Shown here in pieces: positions 38,441 to 50,600 of a stretch of DNA of 64,000 nucleotides. Location of the stretch: contig NC_064537.1 in the NCBI RefSeq assembly GCF_023856365.1, forward strand, positions 6,708,324 through 6,772,323, written 5' to 3'. Each line of letters opens with the position of its first letter. Position 1 is the first letter of the stretch. The position numbers and the translations under genes were made by a program. The notes beneath the pieces were generated by a model. It did not search any database. It had not been told where the DNA came from and was given only the letters and a program-made list of their open reading frames with translations. The stretch is from Brienomyrus brachyistius. Taxonomy: Eukaryota; Chordata; Actinopteri; Osteoglossiformes; Mormyridae.

Positions 38441-39363
38441 ACGAAAATAACATGATCACGTTAAAAAAGCAACATTATCAGCGATGCAGAAATGAATTCA
38501 GTCAGGGCCCTGCTGCATAACCCCAGATAATTGTTGTGTTCTTTTGTTTTTGTGTTATTTTGCCAGTTCTCTTTCCTGCCCCACTTAGTTTTAACCCCTT
38601 ACGGAGTCATGCTGTCAAAACCACCATAATTACGTTCCCATTTAAGGCACATTAGAAAACCATTCTATGCCGTTGCTTGTCGCTATCAGGCAGGGAAGCG
38701 CGATGGCAGGCCGGTGTTCTTAAGGCGTACCTCTTCGTCTGAACGAGCCATCTCGCTCGCACCGAAACCTCCCGCCACCGCCAGCCCCCCCGTTCTTTCA
38801 ATCTGGTCCCAAGGACAGTTTAAAAATAAAAGCTCTCACTTGGCCTATAGGGACAGCAGATATTCGCAGCGTGGTCGAGCCCAGAGGATGACACAATTCT
38901 CCGACCAAAACGGAGCAAGGTGGCAGCTCCAATTTGAGGCGCGTTCTCCTCCTCCAAGCCGCCTGGCGTCCCCCCTTAGGGTGGATGGGGGGGGGGGCGA
39001 AGGGGGCGCCAGGTGGCCTGATGTTGCTAGGGGGAAGTGTGCTTGGCCCCGGTGCTTTCTGGAAATTGACCAAGGGATCCATCAGCGTAGATCACACTGA
39101 TGTCCCGAGGATGAGGGCACAGGACCTGGGCACTGCCAAGGGCTAAAGGGCGACGACCCCTCAGCAGATTTCTGCGAGCCACTGCATTTCCCCAAACTCC
39201 ACCCCACATTGTCTCATTATTCACCTCAAATTACCTGTTTGCTCAGGAACCACTTTTCAAAAGCTCCTCATAACCAACCAGCAATTCCTTCACCATTTGT
39301 GCCCTAAGCACCGGAGCTCTGGCTACTTCTCCTCCTCCTTCGTTGAGAAGCTTCTTTTCAGAT

Positions 39364-39535
39364 AATTCAATTCAATTTATCTTTATATAGTGCCTTTCAC
39401 AACAAGGCACTGGATAGGATTGAAGGGCAATCCGTTACTACATCATATACAGAATGGTGCATGAAACAGGGAAAGGGAAGAGTAAGCCAGAAGACAAGGA
39501 AAGGAACGAAAAACTATCGAATAGCAGAAAAAACT
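39364..39535 (+). repeat. Fish repeat with AATTCAATTCAATTT head
   Basis: AATTCAATTCAATTTATCTT, then TATAGTGCCTTTCACAACAA is a very common fish motif. It is followed by an A-rich body and a 20-base G run at 39,538-39,557. Confidence 0.65.
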
Positions 39536-40474
39536 TTGGGGGGGGGGGGGGGGGGGGTTACCAAGGTCGACTGGCTGCCCAACTCCCGAGGGGCATGCTG
39601 ATATTGTAGAATACAGGGAAAATGAGCCTGTTTTTACAAACGCAAGGTGTGGTCATTGTCAGGGTCGGTGAGCATCAGCAAGCCAGTTCCCATTGGTTCA
39701 TTCTGCCAACTGTGATTGGCTGCCAGGTGGAGGCGTGGTTCCCTCAAAATGTAGAGGCACTGATTGGCCAGTAACGCCGCTTCTCCTTGCTCATCGGATA
39801 CATATGCAAATGTGGCTCATCTCCTCTCCAACCCAGTGCCACTGTTGGCAGAGGGGGCTGAGGGTGATTTAATAAAACCATGACAAGAATGACAGCTCCT
39901 ACTAACCTATCTATGAGGTAACATTTGGGTAGTCGGCTGGGTCCCCTGCCCTCCCCGTGCTTCTTCTCCGTGGGGCTCCCGGTATGGACTGCCGAGCTCA
40001 TACAGAGGCAGCCATATCCTCATTAAGGCTTCTGAGCCGTGAAAAGTTCCCTTTGATGTTTTTGCATACATTGTAATTATCCTCTACGGAGTCTATATAC
40101 GGAACGCAGTCATCCCATGGCTCTGCAGCACCGGTGCGTGCCGTTCCACCTCACGCACCCTCGCTCACGGTCTACAAGCAGAATACGTGCTCCAGTGTTT
40201 GGGCCAACTGTAGCACCCATACGCTGTGCTGATGATGGTTACAGGTTCCAGCCACGGGGTCGTGGCAGTGCTGGGGGGGGGTCTGACGCTGACAGCGGCA
40301 TCCTTACCCAGGTCTTGTGTTGCGTGTGACGGAGTTGTGGAGGACAGACATGCTAACAAGCAGCGCACGTGGAAGCTGCCGCATTTATTGCGTCACCCAG
40401 CAAGACCTGCCAGTGCTCTGAAGAGTCACTCTTCATCTCATTATTTTACCGGGGGCGGGGGGTTCTACAATTTT

Positions 40475-40645
40475 CTTTAAAGTGGGGGGGCATAAAAGGG
40501 GCCATAATTCATACAGAGATGCCAGCCCTATCAGGAGCCAGTGATATGTTTTGACTCAGTGAGTGACAGGTGGGGGAGCACCATGGGAGCCAATCAGCTT
40601 TCAGCTCGGATGAGCGCGCCTGTGACCTGCACACGCCTCTGTCCT
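40475..40645 (+). repeat. Family D dispersed repeat, copy 3
   Basis: GGCATAAAAGGGGCCATAAT, GCCAGTGATATGTTTTGACT, GAGCCAATCAGCTTTCAGCT. Same order as copies 1 and 2. Confidence 0.8.
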
Positions 40646-41132
40646 TTACCCTTCCCTTACTTCCACCTGAATATGCTGGTTGGTGGTAATTACCCAGCTA
40701 GTGTGTTGGGGCTCTGCACCCTTTCGCCTGAATCCGCTCTTCACCGGCCCTTTGTTCACCTATATCCACCGCAGATTCTCCAGCTCCTTCGCTGAACCTC
40801 CCTGCCCCGCGTCTCCCTGTGTCTGCTGCTGCTCATCTATCTGTTTCGGCTCCTGCACCTTCTTTCCTCTCTTTCTATCCATTTTCTCTCGGCCCCCTGG
40901 AACACGCCGTCTACCTTTTGGATATAGTTAACCTCTTCTCTTCTGTCTGTCACCCCCCGCCCCCGAAAATGCCCCTCTGTTCCCCTCCACACCGTCTCCC
41001 GTCCTCCTCCGCCGGCTCCCTGCACAGACAGAGGAGGGAGCAGAGCAAGAATCAATATGTTTTCAATTTGCAGCAGCGGGTTGGTCCCCCGCATTCTAAT
41101 TAGAGCGACTGCCCCTCTTAACTCCCAGAGAG

Positions 41133-41415
41133 GGGGGGGGGGGGGAAGAGAGGGAACGAGAAAGAGAGAGAGGGAAAGAGAGAGAGAAAAGGAGATAAGG
41201 AAAGAGAAAGAGAGAGAGGGAAAGAGAGCGAAAAAGAAAGGAAGAAAGAAAGAAAGAAAGAAAAAGAGAGGGAGGGAAAGAAAGAAAGAAAGAGAGAGAA
41301 TGAGAAAAAGACAGAGAGGGGAGAGAAAGAGAGAAAAGGAGAGAGAGAATGAGAGAAAGATAGAGATGAAGGGGGGAAGAGAGAGAGAGAGAGAGAGACA
41401 GAGAGAGAGAGAGAA
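41133..41415 (+). repeat. Long purine (GA/GAAA) tract
   Basis: About 280 bp of almost pure purine on the plus strand with GAAAGAGAG-type repeats. Long frames on both strands through it are Arg/Glu/Lys or Ser/Leu/Phe low-complexity and not genes. Could adopt triplex DNA. Confidence 0.95.
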
Positions 41416-41754
41416 TGATGAATGGAGTGATGGCCGACAGCAAGGGTGGAGGATTGACCAGAGCGATCCCAGGCAGTCGTGTGCCGATCAGAGTAGACGG
41501 AGGATGCGGTATTCATGGCTGGATGGCTGGGCGGGCTGCTGGGGGAGTGAGGAGGAGGGAAGGTGTGGGAGATGTGAGAGGAGAGTCCAGTCACCCAGGT
41601 GCTTGGATATAACTGACATGGAAGAAAGGAAAAATACACTTCCTAAATCTCACCCTCACGGTCGTACCATTTTCCCACTGGAATAACCCCTCTGCCCCTC
41701 TGGTTACAGATTTTTTTGTGATGTTTGGTGAAGATTTCCTCCAGTTAAAAGCAT

Positions 41755-41826
41755 GGACATCCATCCATCTGTCCATCCATCCATCCATCCAACCAACCAA
41801 CCATCCAACCAACCAACCAACCAACA
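41755..41826 (-). repeat. (CCAT)n / (CCAA)n tetranucleotide repeat
   Basis: CCATCCATCCATCC passes into AACCAACCAACC. Probably the tail of an inverted family A element. Confidence 0.9.
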
Positions 41827-42371
41827 GCATAGGAGACAGCTTGATGCTGAGGGGGGACAAGTTAATAATTTAAATACGAAGATGGACATGAATGGGGATG
41901 AACAAAGGCAAATTTAATATTAGAGGAAGCCCCCATCTTCCAGTGGCTTATCAAAAACAGTATCCTGGGATTTGAAGAATGATTTCATTTAGGGTTAGGG
42001 TTAGTGACCTGATGGTTAAAGAGTTACAAAGATGGGCTCTTCTGTTGCACCATTGATCCAGATACAACCTAATTACCTACATAAGGGGTAGGTAACTCTG
42101 ATCCCAGAGGGCCAACATCCAGAAGGTGTAGTTCATCAGAGATCAGGTACGATGGAAAACAAGCTGGAAACCAGCACTTAAGGGAGGGACCAGGGACACC
42201 TACACCTGACTTACATCAATGGCTGAAAGTGCAAAATGAGGAGGCTGAGAAGGTAGCAATACAACACCACACTATGTGGGCATTGGGAGGCTAATTCCTG
42301 GTTCTGTGCGTGAGGTATTGATGCGGGTTTTAACCCCACAGCCCAAAAACATGCAGTCAGGTGAACTAGTG

Positions 42372-45131
42372 TCACAGGTGCCCAAAGTGTGAGCATGTCT
42401 GCCCTGGGATTGGGTCTGACCCTTAAAGGCTAACTGGTGTCACTAAGGCCCATAGTGTGAGCATGACCCCTTAAAGGCTAACTGGTGTAACTAAGGCCCA
42501 TAGTGTGAGCATGACCCCTTAAAGGCTAACTGGTGTAACTAAGGCCCATAGTGTGAGCATGACCCCTTAAAGGCTAACTGGTGTCACTAGTGCCTGTAGT
42601 GTGAGCATGACCCCTTAAAGGCTAACTGGTGTCACTAGTGCCTGTAGTGTGAGCATGACCCCTTAAAGGCTAACTGGTGTCACTAGTGCCCATAGTGTGA
42701 GCATGACCCCTTAAAGGCTAACTGGTGTCACTAGTGCCCGTAGTGTGAGCATGACCCCTTAAAGGCTAACTGGTGTAACTAAGGCCCATAGTGTGAGCAT
42801 GACCCCTTAAAGGCTAACTGGTGTAACTAAGGCCCATAGTGTGAGCATGACCCCTTAAAGGCTAACTGGTGTAACTAAGGCCCATAGTGTGAGCATGACC
42901 CCTTAAAGGCTAACTGGTGTCACTAGTGCCTGTAGTGTGAGCATGACCCCTTTAAAGGCTAACTGGTGTCACTAGTGCCTGTAGTGTGAGCATGACCCCT
43001 TAAAGGCTAACTGGTGTCACTAGTGCCCATAGTGTGAGCATGACCCCTTCAAGGCTAACTGGTGTCACTAGGGCCCGTAGTGTGAGCATGACCCCTTAAA
43101 GGCTAACTGGTGTCACTAGTGCCCATAGTGTGAGCATGACCCCTTAAAGGCTATCTGGTGTCACTAGTGCCCATAGTGTGAGCATGACCCCTTAAAGGCT
43201 ATCTGGTGTCACTAGGGCCCGTAGTGTGAGCATGACCCCTTAAAGGCTAACTGGTGTCACTAGTGCCCATAGTGTGAGCATGACCCCTTAAAGGCTAACT
43301 GGTGTCACTAGGGCCCGTAGTGTGAGCATGACCCCTTAAAGGCTAACTGGTGTCACTAAGGCCCATAGTGTGAGCATGACCCCTTAAATGCTAACTGGTG
43401 TCACTAAGGCCCATAGTGTGAGCATGACCCCTTAAAGGCTAACTGGTGTCACTAGGGCCCGTAGTGTGAGCATGACCCCTTAAAGGCTATCTGGTGTCAC
43501 TAGGGCCCGTAGTGTGAGCATGACCCCTTAAAGGCTAACTGGTGTCACTAAGGCCCATAGTGTGAGCATGACCCCTTAAATGCTAACTGGTGTCACTAAG
43601 GCCCATAGTGTGAGCATGACCCCTTAAAGGCTAACTGGTGTCACTAGGGCCCGTAGTGTGAGCATGACCCCTTAAAGGCTAACTGGTGTCACTAGTGCCC
43701 ATAGTGTGAGCATGACCCCTTAAAGGCTATCTGGTGTCACTAGGGCCCGTAGTGTGAGCATGACCCCTTAAAGGCTAACTGGTGTCACTAAGGCCCATAG
43801 TGTGAGCATGACCCCTTAAATGCTAACTGGTGTCACTAAGGCCCATAGTGTGAGCATGACCCCTTAAAGGCTAACTGGTGTCACTAGTGCCCATAGTGTG
43901 AGCATGACCCCTTAAAGGCTATCTGGTGTCACTAGGGCCCATAGTGTGAGCATGACCCCTTAAAGGCTAACTGGTGTCACTAAGGCCCATAGTGTGAGCA
44001 TGACCCCTTAAATGCTAACTGGTGTCACTAAGGCCCATAGTGTGAGCATGACCCCTTAAAGGCTAACTGGTGTCACTAGTGCCTGTAGTGTGAGCATGAC
44101 CCCTTAAAGGCTAACTGGTGTCACTAAGGCCCATAGTGTGAGCATGACCCCTTAAAGGCTAACTGGTGTCACTAAGGCCCATAGTGTGAGCATGACCCCT
44201 TAAATGCTAACTGGTGTCACTAAGGCCCATAGTGTGAGCATGACCCCTTAAAGGCTAACTGGTGTCACTAGTGCCCGTAGTGTGAGCATGACCCCTTAAA
44301 GGCTAACTGGTGTCACTAGTGCCTGTAGTGTGAGCATGACCCCTTAAAGGCTAACTGGTGTCACTAGTGCCCGTAGTGTGAGCATGACCCCTTAAAGGCT
44401 AACTGGTGTCACTAGTGCCCGTAGTGTGAGCATGACCCCTTAAAGGCTAACTGGTGTCACTAAGGCCTGTAGTGTGAGCATGACCCCTTAAAGGCTATCT
44501 GGTGTCACTAGGGCCCGTAGTGTGAGCATGACCCCTTAAAGGCTAACTGGTGTCACTAGTGCCCATAGTGTGAGCATGACCCCTTAAAGGCTATCTGGTG
44601 TCACTAAGGCCCATAGTGTGAGCATGACCCCTTAAAGGCTAACTGGTGTCACTAGTGCCCATAGTGTGAGCATGACCCCTTAAATGCTAACTGGTGTCAC
44701 TAGTGCCCATAGTGTGAGTATGACCCCTTAAAGGCTAACTGGTGTCACTAGTGCCCATAGTGTGAGCATGACCCCTTAAAGGCTAACTGGTGTCACTAGT
44801 GCCCATAGTGTGAGCATGACCCCTTAAAGGCTATCTGGTGTCACTAAGGCCTGTAGTGTGAGCATGACCCCTTAAAGGCTATCTGGTGTGACTAGGGCCC
44901 ATAGTGTGAGCATGACCCCTTAAAGGCTAACTGGTGTCACTAAGGCCCATAGTGTGAGCATGACCCCTTAAAGGCTATCTGGTGTCACTAAGGCCCGTAG
45001 TGTGAGCATGACCCCTTAAAGGCTATCTGGTGTCACTAAGGCCCATAGTGTGAGCATGACCCCTTAAATGCTAACTGGTGTAACTAAGGCCTATAGTGTG
45101 AGCATGACCCCTTAAATGCTAACTGGTGTGA
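42372..45131. repeat. 48-bp satellite array, about 57 copies
   Basis: The unit contains GGCTAACTGGTGTCACTAAG, GCCCATAGTGTGAGCATGAC and CCCTTAAA. The TTAAAGGC of clean units begins at 42423 and recurs every 48 bp to 45,13x, with one 49-bp copy (extra T near 42,950). Diagnostic variants mix along the array: GTGTAACT/GTGTCACT, CTAACT/CTATCT, AAAGGCT/AAATGCT, and CCATAG/CCGTAG/CTGTAG. Stops occur in all six frames. The left flank, 42,330-42,420, is a family A repeat (CCCAAAAACATGCAGTCAGG) whose own sequence resembles the unit. Confidence 0.98.
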
Positions 45132-45539
45132 AATCTGAAATAACACAATTACCCTCTTCTTTGGACAGAACTGCCCATTGAACCAAAATGATGGAAACAC
45201 ATCTGTTATCTGCAACAGCTATACAGTTTTAAAATTGGGACAAAAAATACTTAAAGGTATAATCTGGTATAATAGAACACTGCCCTGAAGCCAGGTATAA
45301 TTTAAAATAAAAGAGATCGGTGGGCACATGGAAACCGTGAACTCAATGCGAAAGAACTCTGTAGGAGAAATACCGACTGACACTCCACAGATAATCAGCA
45401 GATGGATCAAAGATGGGCAAGGAGGAGCCCAGCATCCATTAATGATTTAGGCAGATGGAAATGATCAAGACGGGCATGACAAAGGATCCTCAGGTGTTTC
45501 TGACATATGGTGGGGCGAGGGCTCTGCGGGGAGCCCAGC

Positions 45540-45846
45540 TGCCCCCTCCTCCAGGACTGCAGAGCTGATTCCCACCGCGTTTCCGCCGTGGAGCTCGCAT
45601 GTTCTCCCCGTGCTGTGCTGCTTTCCCCTCGCGGTCCAAAGATACGCAGTCATGTGAGCAGGCATCCGCAAGGTGCCCACAGTGTGCGTCCTGCAATGGA
45701 CTGGCAACCCATCTAGAAAATTCCCCCGCTTTGTGTCCTAGCTGCCTGAGACAGGGTCTAGGCACCTCACTCTCAATCCCTTTATTCTGCAAGATTTTGG
45801 AGCATGGATGGATGGATGGATGGATGGATGGATGGATGGATGGATG
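45540..45846 (+). repeat. Family A dispersed repeat with (GGAT)n tail
   Basis: GTGGAGCTCGCATGTTCTCC, then CGGTCCAAAGATACGCAGTC, AATGGACTGGCAACCCATCT and a terminal run of about 10 GGAT units at 45,806-45,846. The best-preserved family A copy in the window. Confidence 0.85.
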
Positions 45847-46139
45847 CTTTTGACGCTGTAAGATATTCGTTTCATATTACTTATGTTATTTCATGCCTTT
45901 TTTGTAGCACTTTCTTGGAAAGACAGTGGTAACACGTAACGCATTATATTGTAGGTCCACCATTTTAAATGTGTAATTAGGACGATCGCACCCCCTTTCA
46001 GAAAATGGAGCCGGCTAATAGGTAAGAAACAAATAATCAATCCCCTTTGGCTCGTAATGCATATATGGAAGTCACACGATAGCGATGAGAATGTAAAATA
46101 TAGCGAGTTAAAATGTCTATACAAATCATTTTTAAGGTT

Positions 46140-47400
46140 ATGGCCACCGGCGGAGTGTGAGTCCAGAGCCACGCAAAGGCGCATTTGTCAAACGGACACG
46201 AATGCAAAGCGTGACGTGCGACTTAAGCCCCGTCGGCGCTCGTGGGGGAAAGGCTGCTGCAGCTGTGCGAGGTCTCTGCAGGTAAACAGGGACCCGCGGG
46301 GGGGGTCAGCAGGTAAGCCTCGGGGTCGAGTCCCAGCAGGGAGGCATCCGGGTGGGATGCAAGCTCCCCGGTCCGGTGGTGGACGACACAGCGAAGATGG
46401 CAATGGGAAGGGACGGTAAAGGGGGGGGGGAACATACAGATGTGCTGACTGGTCCGTTTCCATGGGAACGGCCCCTCCTCCTCATCCCCCCCCCCACAAC
46501 TGTGCCTGCAACAGCCTCGCCATCCCTGTTCTGTTCATGTGTCTGGCTGCGCCTTTAATGTATGTCTGCATATATCTGCGCAGGTCTGTTTGTATTCCCC
46601 ACGCATCACTGCAGCTTGCAGCAGTGTCTGCGCAGGCCCTGTATGCGCGTGTACGCTTGCTTGTGTGTGTGTCTAAGCTTGCACAAACAGGTTACAGCCG
46701 CTACCACATCGCTCAGGGTGCGGAAAACGCGTAAAGTTGTGTCTCTGAATTTATATATCAGTGCATGCATGCGAGGTTGAGTGTCGCATGCATTTATCCC
46801 TGATTTGGGTGTCCCCAACCCAAAATGAGACATGAAAAATGGAGATGCTGAAAAAGGGATGGAGGTTGGTTGTTGGTGGTGGTGGTGGTGGTGGGGGGGG
46901 GGTTATCAAACAGAGTGGCTCTCCTTCCTCTAAATCAATGTCGGCTGTTGCGAGGCCACTGTGTTCTGTGGTGAAAGAGAGTGAGGAGGAGGAGGAGGGA
47001 GGGAGAGAGAGACTGAAGAGGAGGCAGTGCCTTGTACTATACACGACACAGCGCTGCTCGTCTGGGGCAGCGTTTCTGCAAACACGCGCAGGTCCTGCAC
47101 GCACGCGACCGCTAAGATGTCGAGCCAGCCGAGGTGCGCACCGCGGGAAACGGAGCAGGCCCATGAGCCTGGGTTCGATGGCATGCTGCCCTTGCCCAGC
47201 TGGATCTGGCTCTCGCTCTCGGTCGATAGAAAGGCTCACACATCTTTCCGGACAAGACCGCCCCCTTGTTAAGGATGACAGGAAAAGCCAGCGCTTCGCT
47301 GACCTGCCTCAGCTCACACCGTGATGCTCCTCTTAGGCGTCTCTCGGAGAAATAGCACCGGACGGAGCACACTAGTACTTAGCGTTAGCCACGGCTACAA
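46140..47400. other. GC/CpG-rich intergenic block without recognised gene
   Basis: This block is visibly richer in CpG than its flanks (for example GTGACGTGCGACTTAAGCCC, GCACGCACGCGACCGCTAAG). Overlapping frames of 161 (plus, 46839-47324) and 162 codons (minus, 46751-47239) resemble no family I know and are partly low-complexity. It includes (GGT)n/(G)n at 46,870-46,901. It could be a CpG island of an unannotated transcript or simply GC-rich DNA. Confidence 0.4.
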
Positions 47401-48905
47401 GGTCGTGGCACTCTGAGGACATAAAGAACGCTAACATGACCCACTGGGGACATAACACCCAAAATGGAGGAGTAGGACCAGCTTCAGCACTAGATCCCAT
47501 GATGTTTCTCCATATCTTATTCATTTAATCTTCTGCAGGTTACAATCTGTGCTCAGCCACTCAGCCTCAGGCACATCTGTGGTTCCTTACACCTTCTCCT
47601 TTGATTGACCCTTACTTTGCCCGGCAAATCATCTATTTGGACTTAGAAGAGATGAACATCATTGTAGGACAATAGATACAACACTGGAAATAACAGGATT
47701 TGAAGGAACCATGCTGCTAGCGAATGAGAGATAAATCCCAGCCAAAACACTCCTCTGGTGGGGAGATGCTAATTCGTTGTAGCATTTGGCTACCGCTGGT
47801 GACATCGCAAGAACAATGTGGTTTAGATCCATTGCTGGCCTCTAGCACCCGGTACACGGTTGAGAATAAATAACATAATAAACAGGTCAACTTTGGGGGC
47901 TACAGAGCTCACTCAGAATCTGTGCTGGTTTAATGTGGGGGTGTCTAAAGTCATGTACAGGGAGTAGCATAATGCTACGACAAAATGCAGCTTTAGCGTT
48001 AGTTGAAGATCTGGGCATTCGACCAAGGATGCTGATGGCATTTTACACCGACCCAAGGGGTGAACTGGGAAGGCGTGGGGGCACGTCTCTGCCACAGCAG
48101 ACTGCCATTGATCTCCGGTACACAATGCCACACGTCATTTAAACACTGATTAGTGTAACACAGAGTCATTTCAGCTGTTTTTTGGTACCGTTATTCTATT
48201 GTAGATTTCACAATATTTGTTTTGTAAGTACTACATCCCCCCCCCCTTTTTTAGCGCTGATTTCGTTAGCTTATTAGCTTCTGTGTGTAAAATCTTTATA
48301 TCGGATCCAGAAGCTTGTTTTTTGAAGACGTGTCAGACAGCATCATGTATTCCAATGCAGTTCTGTATGCAGACCCACACTGGAATCCTCATTAACAGCC
48401 ATCTTGTATTTTACCAGTTCGTAAAACTTAACCAGTTTATTAACAGGCCCGCCTATGACTTAATGTAATAAATTCCCTACTTTACTCAGTTCACGTAACC
48501 AAGGCAGATATTGCCTCTTCCTCATTATCAGCTAATTTTGAGATGCATGTGGGATCATTAATGAGCTGGACGTGTTAGTGGAGGTTTACAGCTGTAGGGG
48601 GTGGAGATGCCATTGAGGAAGATGTTTAACCAATTGGGGCTGGCTGGTAACCAGAATGACTGTAACAGGTACATGCAGCTCCATCGGAAGCTCTTTGGCA
48701 GCAGGTTGGAATTTTTTTTTTCCCCGAAAAGCAGAACTGATGACAGCGGATTATGCAAGACGCCCCACATGTTGAAAAGTCAATATTTTCCCTCCACGTT
48801 GCCGTTAAATAATGAGTCACGGAGACTGCGACGGACATTTCCTCGACCGCATCGCGACGCCCAGGTTCTCACTTTACCTGCGTGCCGCGATTTGGTTTGT
48901 GACGC

Positions 48906-48952
48906 TTGGCAGCGATTCCGGGCGCAAGAGATCAGACCGTGATCGCTGCCAA
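48906..48952. repeat. 11-bp perfect inverted repeat in a CpG patch
   Basis: TTGGCAGCGAT (48906-48916) and ATCGCTGCCAA (48942-48952) are separated by 25 nt. They lie in a CpG-dense stretch, 48,820-49,030. Confidence 0.8.
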
Positions 48953-49242
48953 AGCATCGACGGCAGTTCCGGAGCGCCAAATTTCTCTCAAGAAAGAGAA
49001 GGTCCATCGACTTGAAGAGACGACCGCCGCCTTTATAACGAACATGGGGTCACCTCAGAGCGATTTTCAGGGCCGGACCTGAAAAGACGAACTTCCATCT
49101 CTGCCTGCTCGTTTCACCCCGTTCACCTCCTTTGACTTTCCGTTTGCCGTTTTCCCTGTTTTATTTCTTCTCGCTGTTTCTCATCTCATGCCCCCTGCTC
49201 CTCCCCCCATCGCCCCCGCCCACACCAGTGGCATTACGCGGC

Positions 49243-49277
<35 letters not shown>
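49243..49277 (+). repeat. (CT)n microsatellite
   Basis: About 16 perfect CT repeats. Confidence 0.95.
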
Positions 49278-49279
<2 letters not shown>

Positions 49280-50429
49280 GCTGCCTGCTCTGTATGCTAA
49301 GGCCGCTCCGTCTGCCTCTTCGTTTTATTGAACTATTTTTAAACCGGTCACATCCCTAACCTTGACTGGCTGTGGGGGGGGTGATTGAGAGATGGAGATG
49401 GTAAGGGCGGGGCAGGGGAGGGGGCGGAGGGTTGAAGAGGAAAAGGGAGTGAGTGAGGCCGAGGAGGGAAAGGGGGATGGAGGAGTTGAAAGACAGGAAT
49501 GAAACAGGGGAGTGGGGGGATGAGTCAGTGAGCAAATGAAGGATTGCAGAGGCAGATCGGCAATAAATACCCACACATATGCACAGAAATGATTAAAGAT
49601 GGTTCAGAGCAGAATGAAGCACAGAGACACGAGCAAATAAGCGTCGGACGGCACGGGGCACCTGTTTGGGGAGGCGAGTGTCACGCTCCACACTTCCTGT
49701 CAAGGTGAGCACCAGTTAGCCGGGGGGATTTATTTGGGATGCAAAGCATGGCTGATGACATGCCAGCCTCCAGCCAGTGCCGGGCAACCTCTGCAGTGGA
49801 CACCCCCCCCCCCCCCCTAACCCAACCCCCCACCAGCCAGCAGTTCCTGTCAGATCTGGCCTCCAAACCCGGCGACACATTGCCCCAGTGTGGCGCACTG
49901 GGGTAACAGCATGACAACATGACACGAGAGCAGCGAATGGCGATCAGACGAGGCCAACAGCAGACACAGCTGCCCTCCGACGTCTGAAGGCGTCGCTCTT
50001 CCAACGCAAACAAGCCAGACGGGACTGACTGCCAGCATTTCAGCCGTGTGACACCCAGAACCACCTTGCTGGTGAAGGAACTGCTCCTAGCTCCATGATT
50101 TGTTAAGGCCCGATTCGTACAATATCACTATGGTAATCATCACATTGAAGCCATTTCACGGACATTGCTTGACCTGCAGCTTTTAGGAATAATGAGATAC
50201 ATGGTACTCAGCCAACTAATAGCATAAATATATCCTCATTTCTCTTGGAAGCACAAGCATGAATTAAAGCCTGCGGACACCTATAATGGAATAATTGAAG
50301 AATGGACACGATGAACAAAGCAGCAGCACATATTAGGAAACCCCAGCAATTCAGTACTAGAGGCTGCGATGCGTCTTGAGATTTTACACAGGATGTTTCC
50401 CAACATTCACATTGCCATCCATTTTTATA

Positions 50430-50600
50430 GCCACTTACATTTTATTGATATAGTAGACGCTTTTATCCAAAGGAACAGACCTTTCTGTGAGAAAATAGGG
50501 TCTAATCAAGGGCCCAATAATGGAATTTCTTTGCCAACCCAGGGATTTGAACCAGCAACCTTCTGATCACAGCCACAACATCCTAACCTGCTAAAGGAAC
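50430..50600 (+). repeat. Dispersed fish repeat (AGACGCTTTTATCCAAAGG)
   Basis: TAGACGCTTTTATCCAAAGG, then GGGATTTGAACCAGCAACCT and CTTCTGATCACA. The same family is found at 56,318-56,462. Confidence 0.7.

Noticed and set aside
41057..41686. 209-codon Arg/Glu/Lys-rich ORF and reverse Ser/Leu/Phe ORFs
   Set aside because: Produced by the long GA tract; low complexity only.
42423..45131. Possible CRISPR-like array
   Set aside because: Repeats are directly joined with no unique spacers, and the DNA is vertebrate; it is a satellite.
45290..45450. Possible decayed helix-turn-helix (ISRWIKDG-like) in the plus frame
   Set aside because: Only a few residues fit and the frame is short; too weak to assign to a transposase.
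46751..47324. Overlapping 161- and 162-codon ORFs on opposite strands
   Set aside because: Expected by chance in GC-rich DNA with few stops; partly low-complexity and unrecognised.
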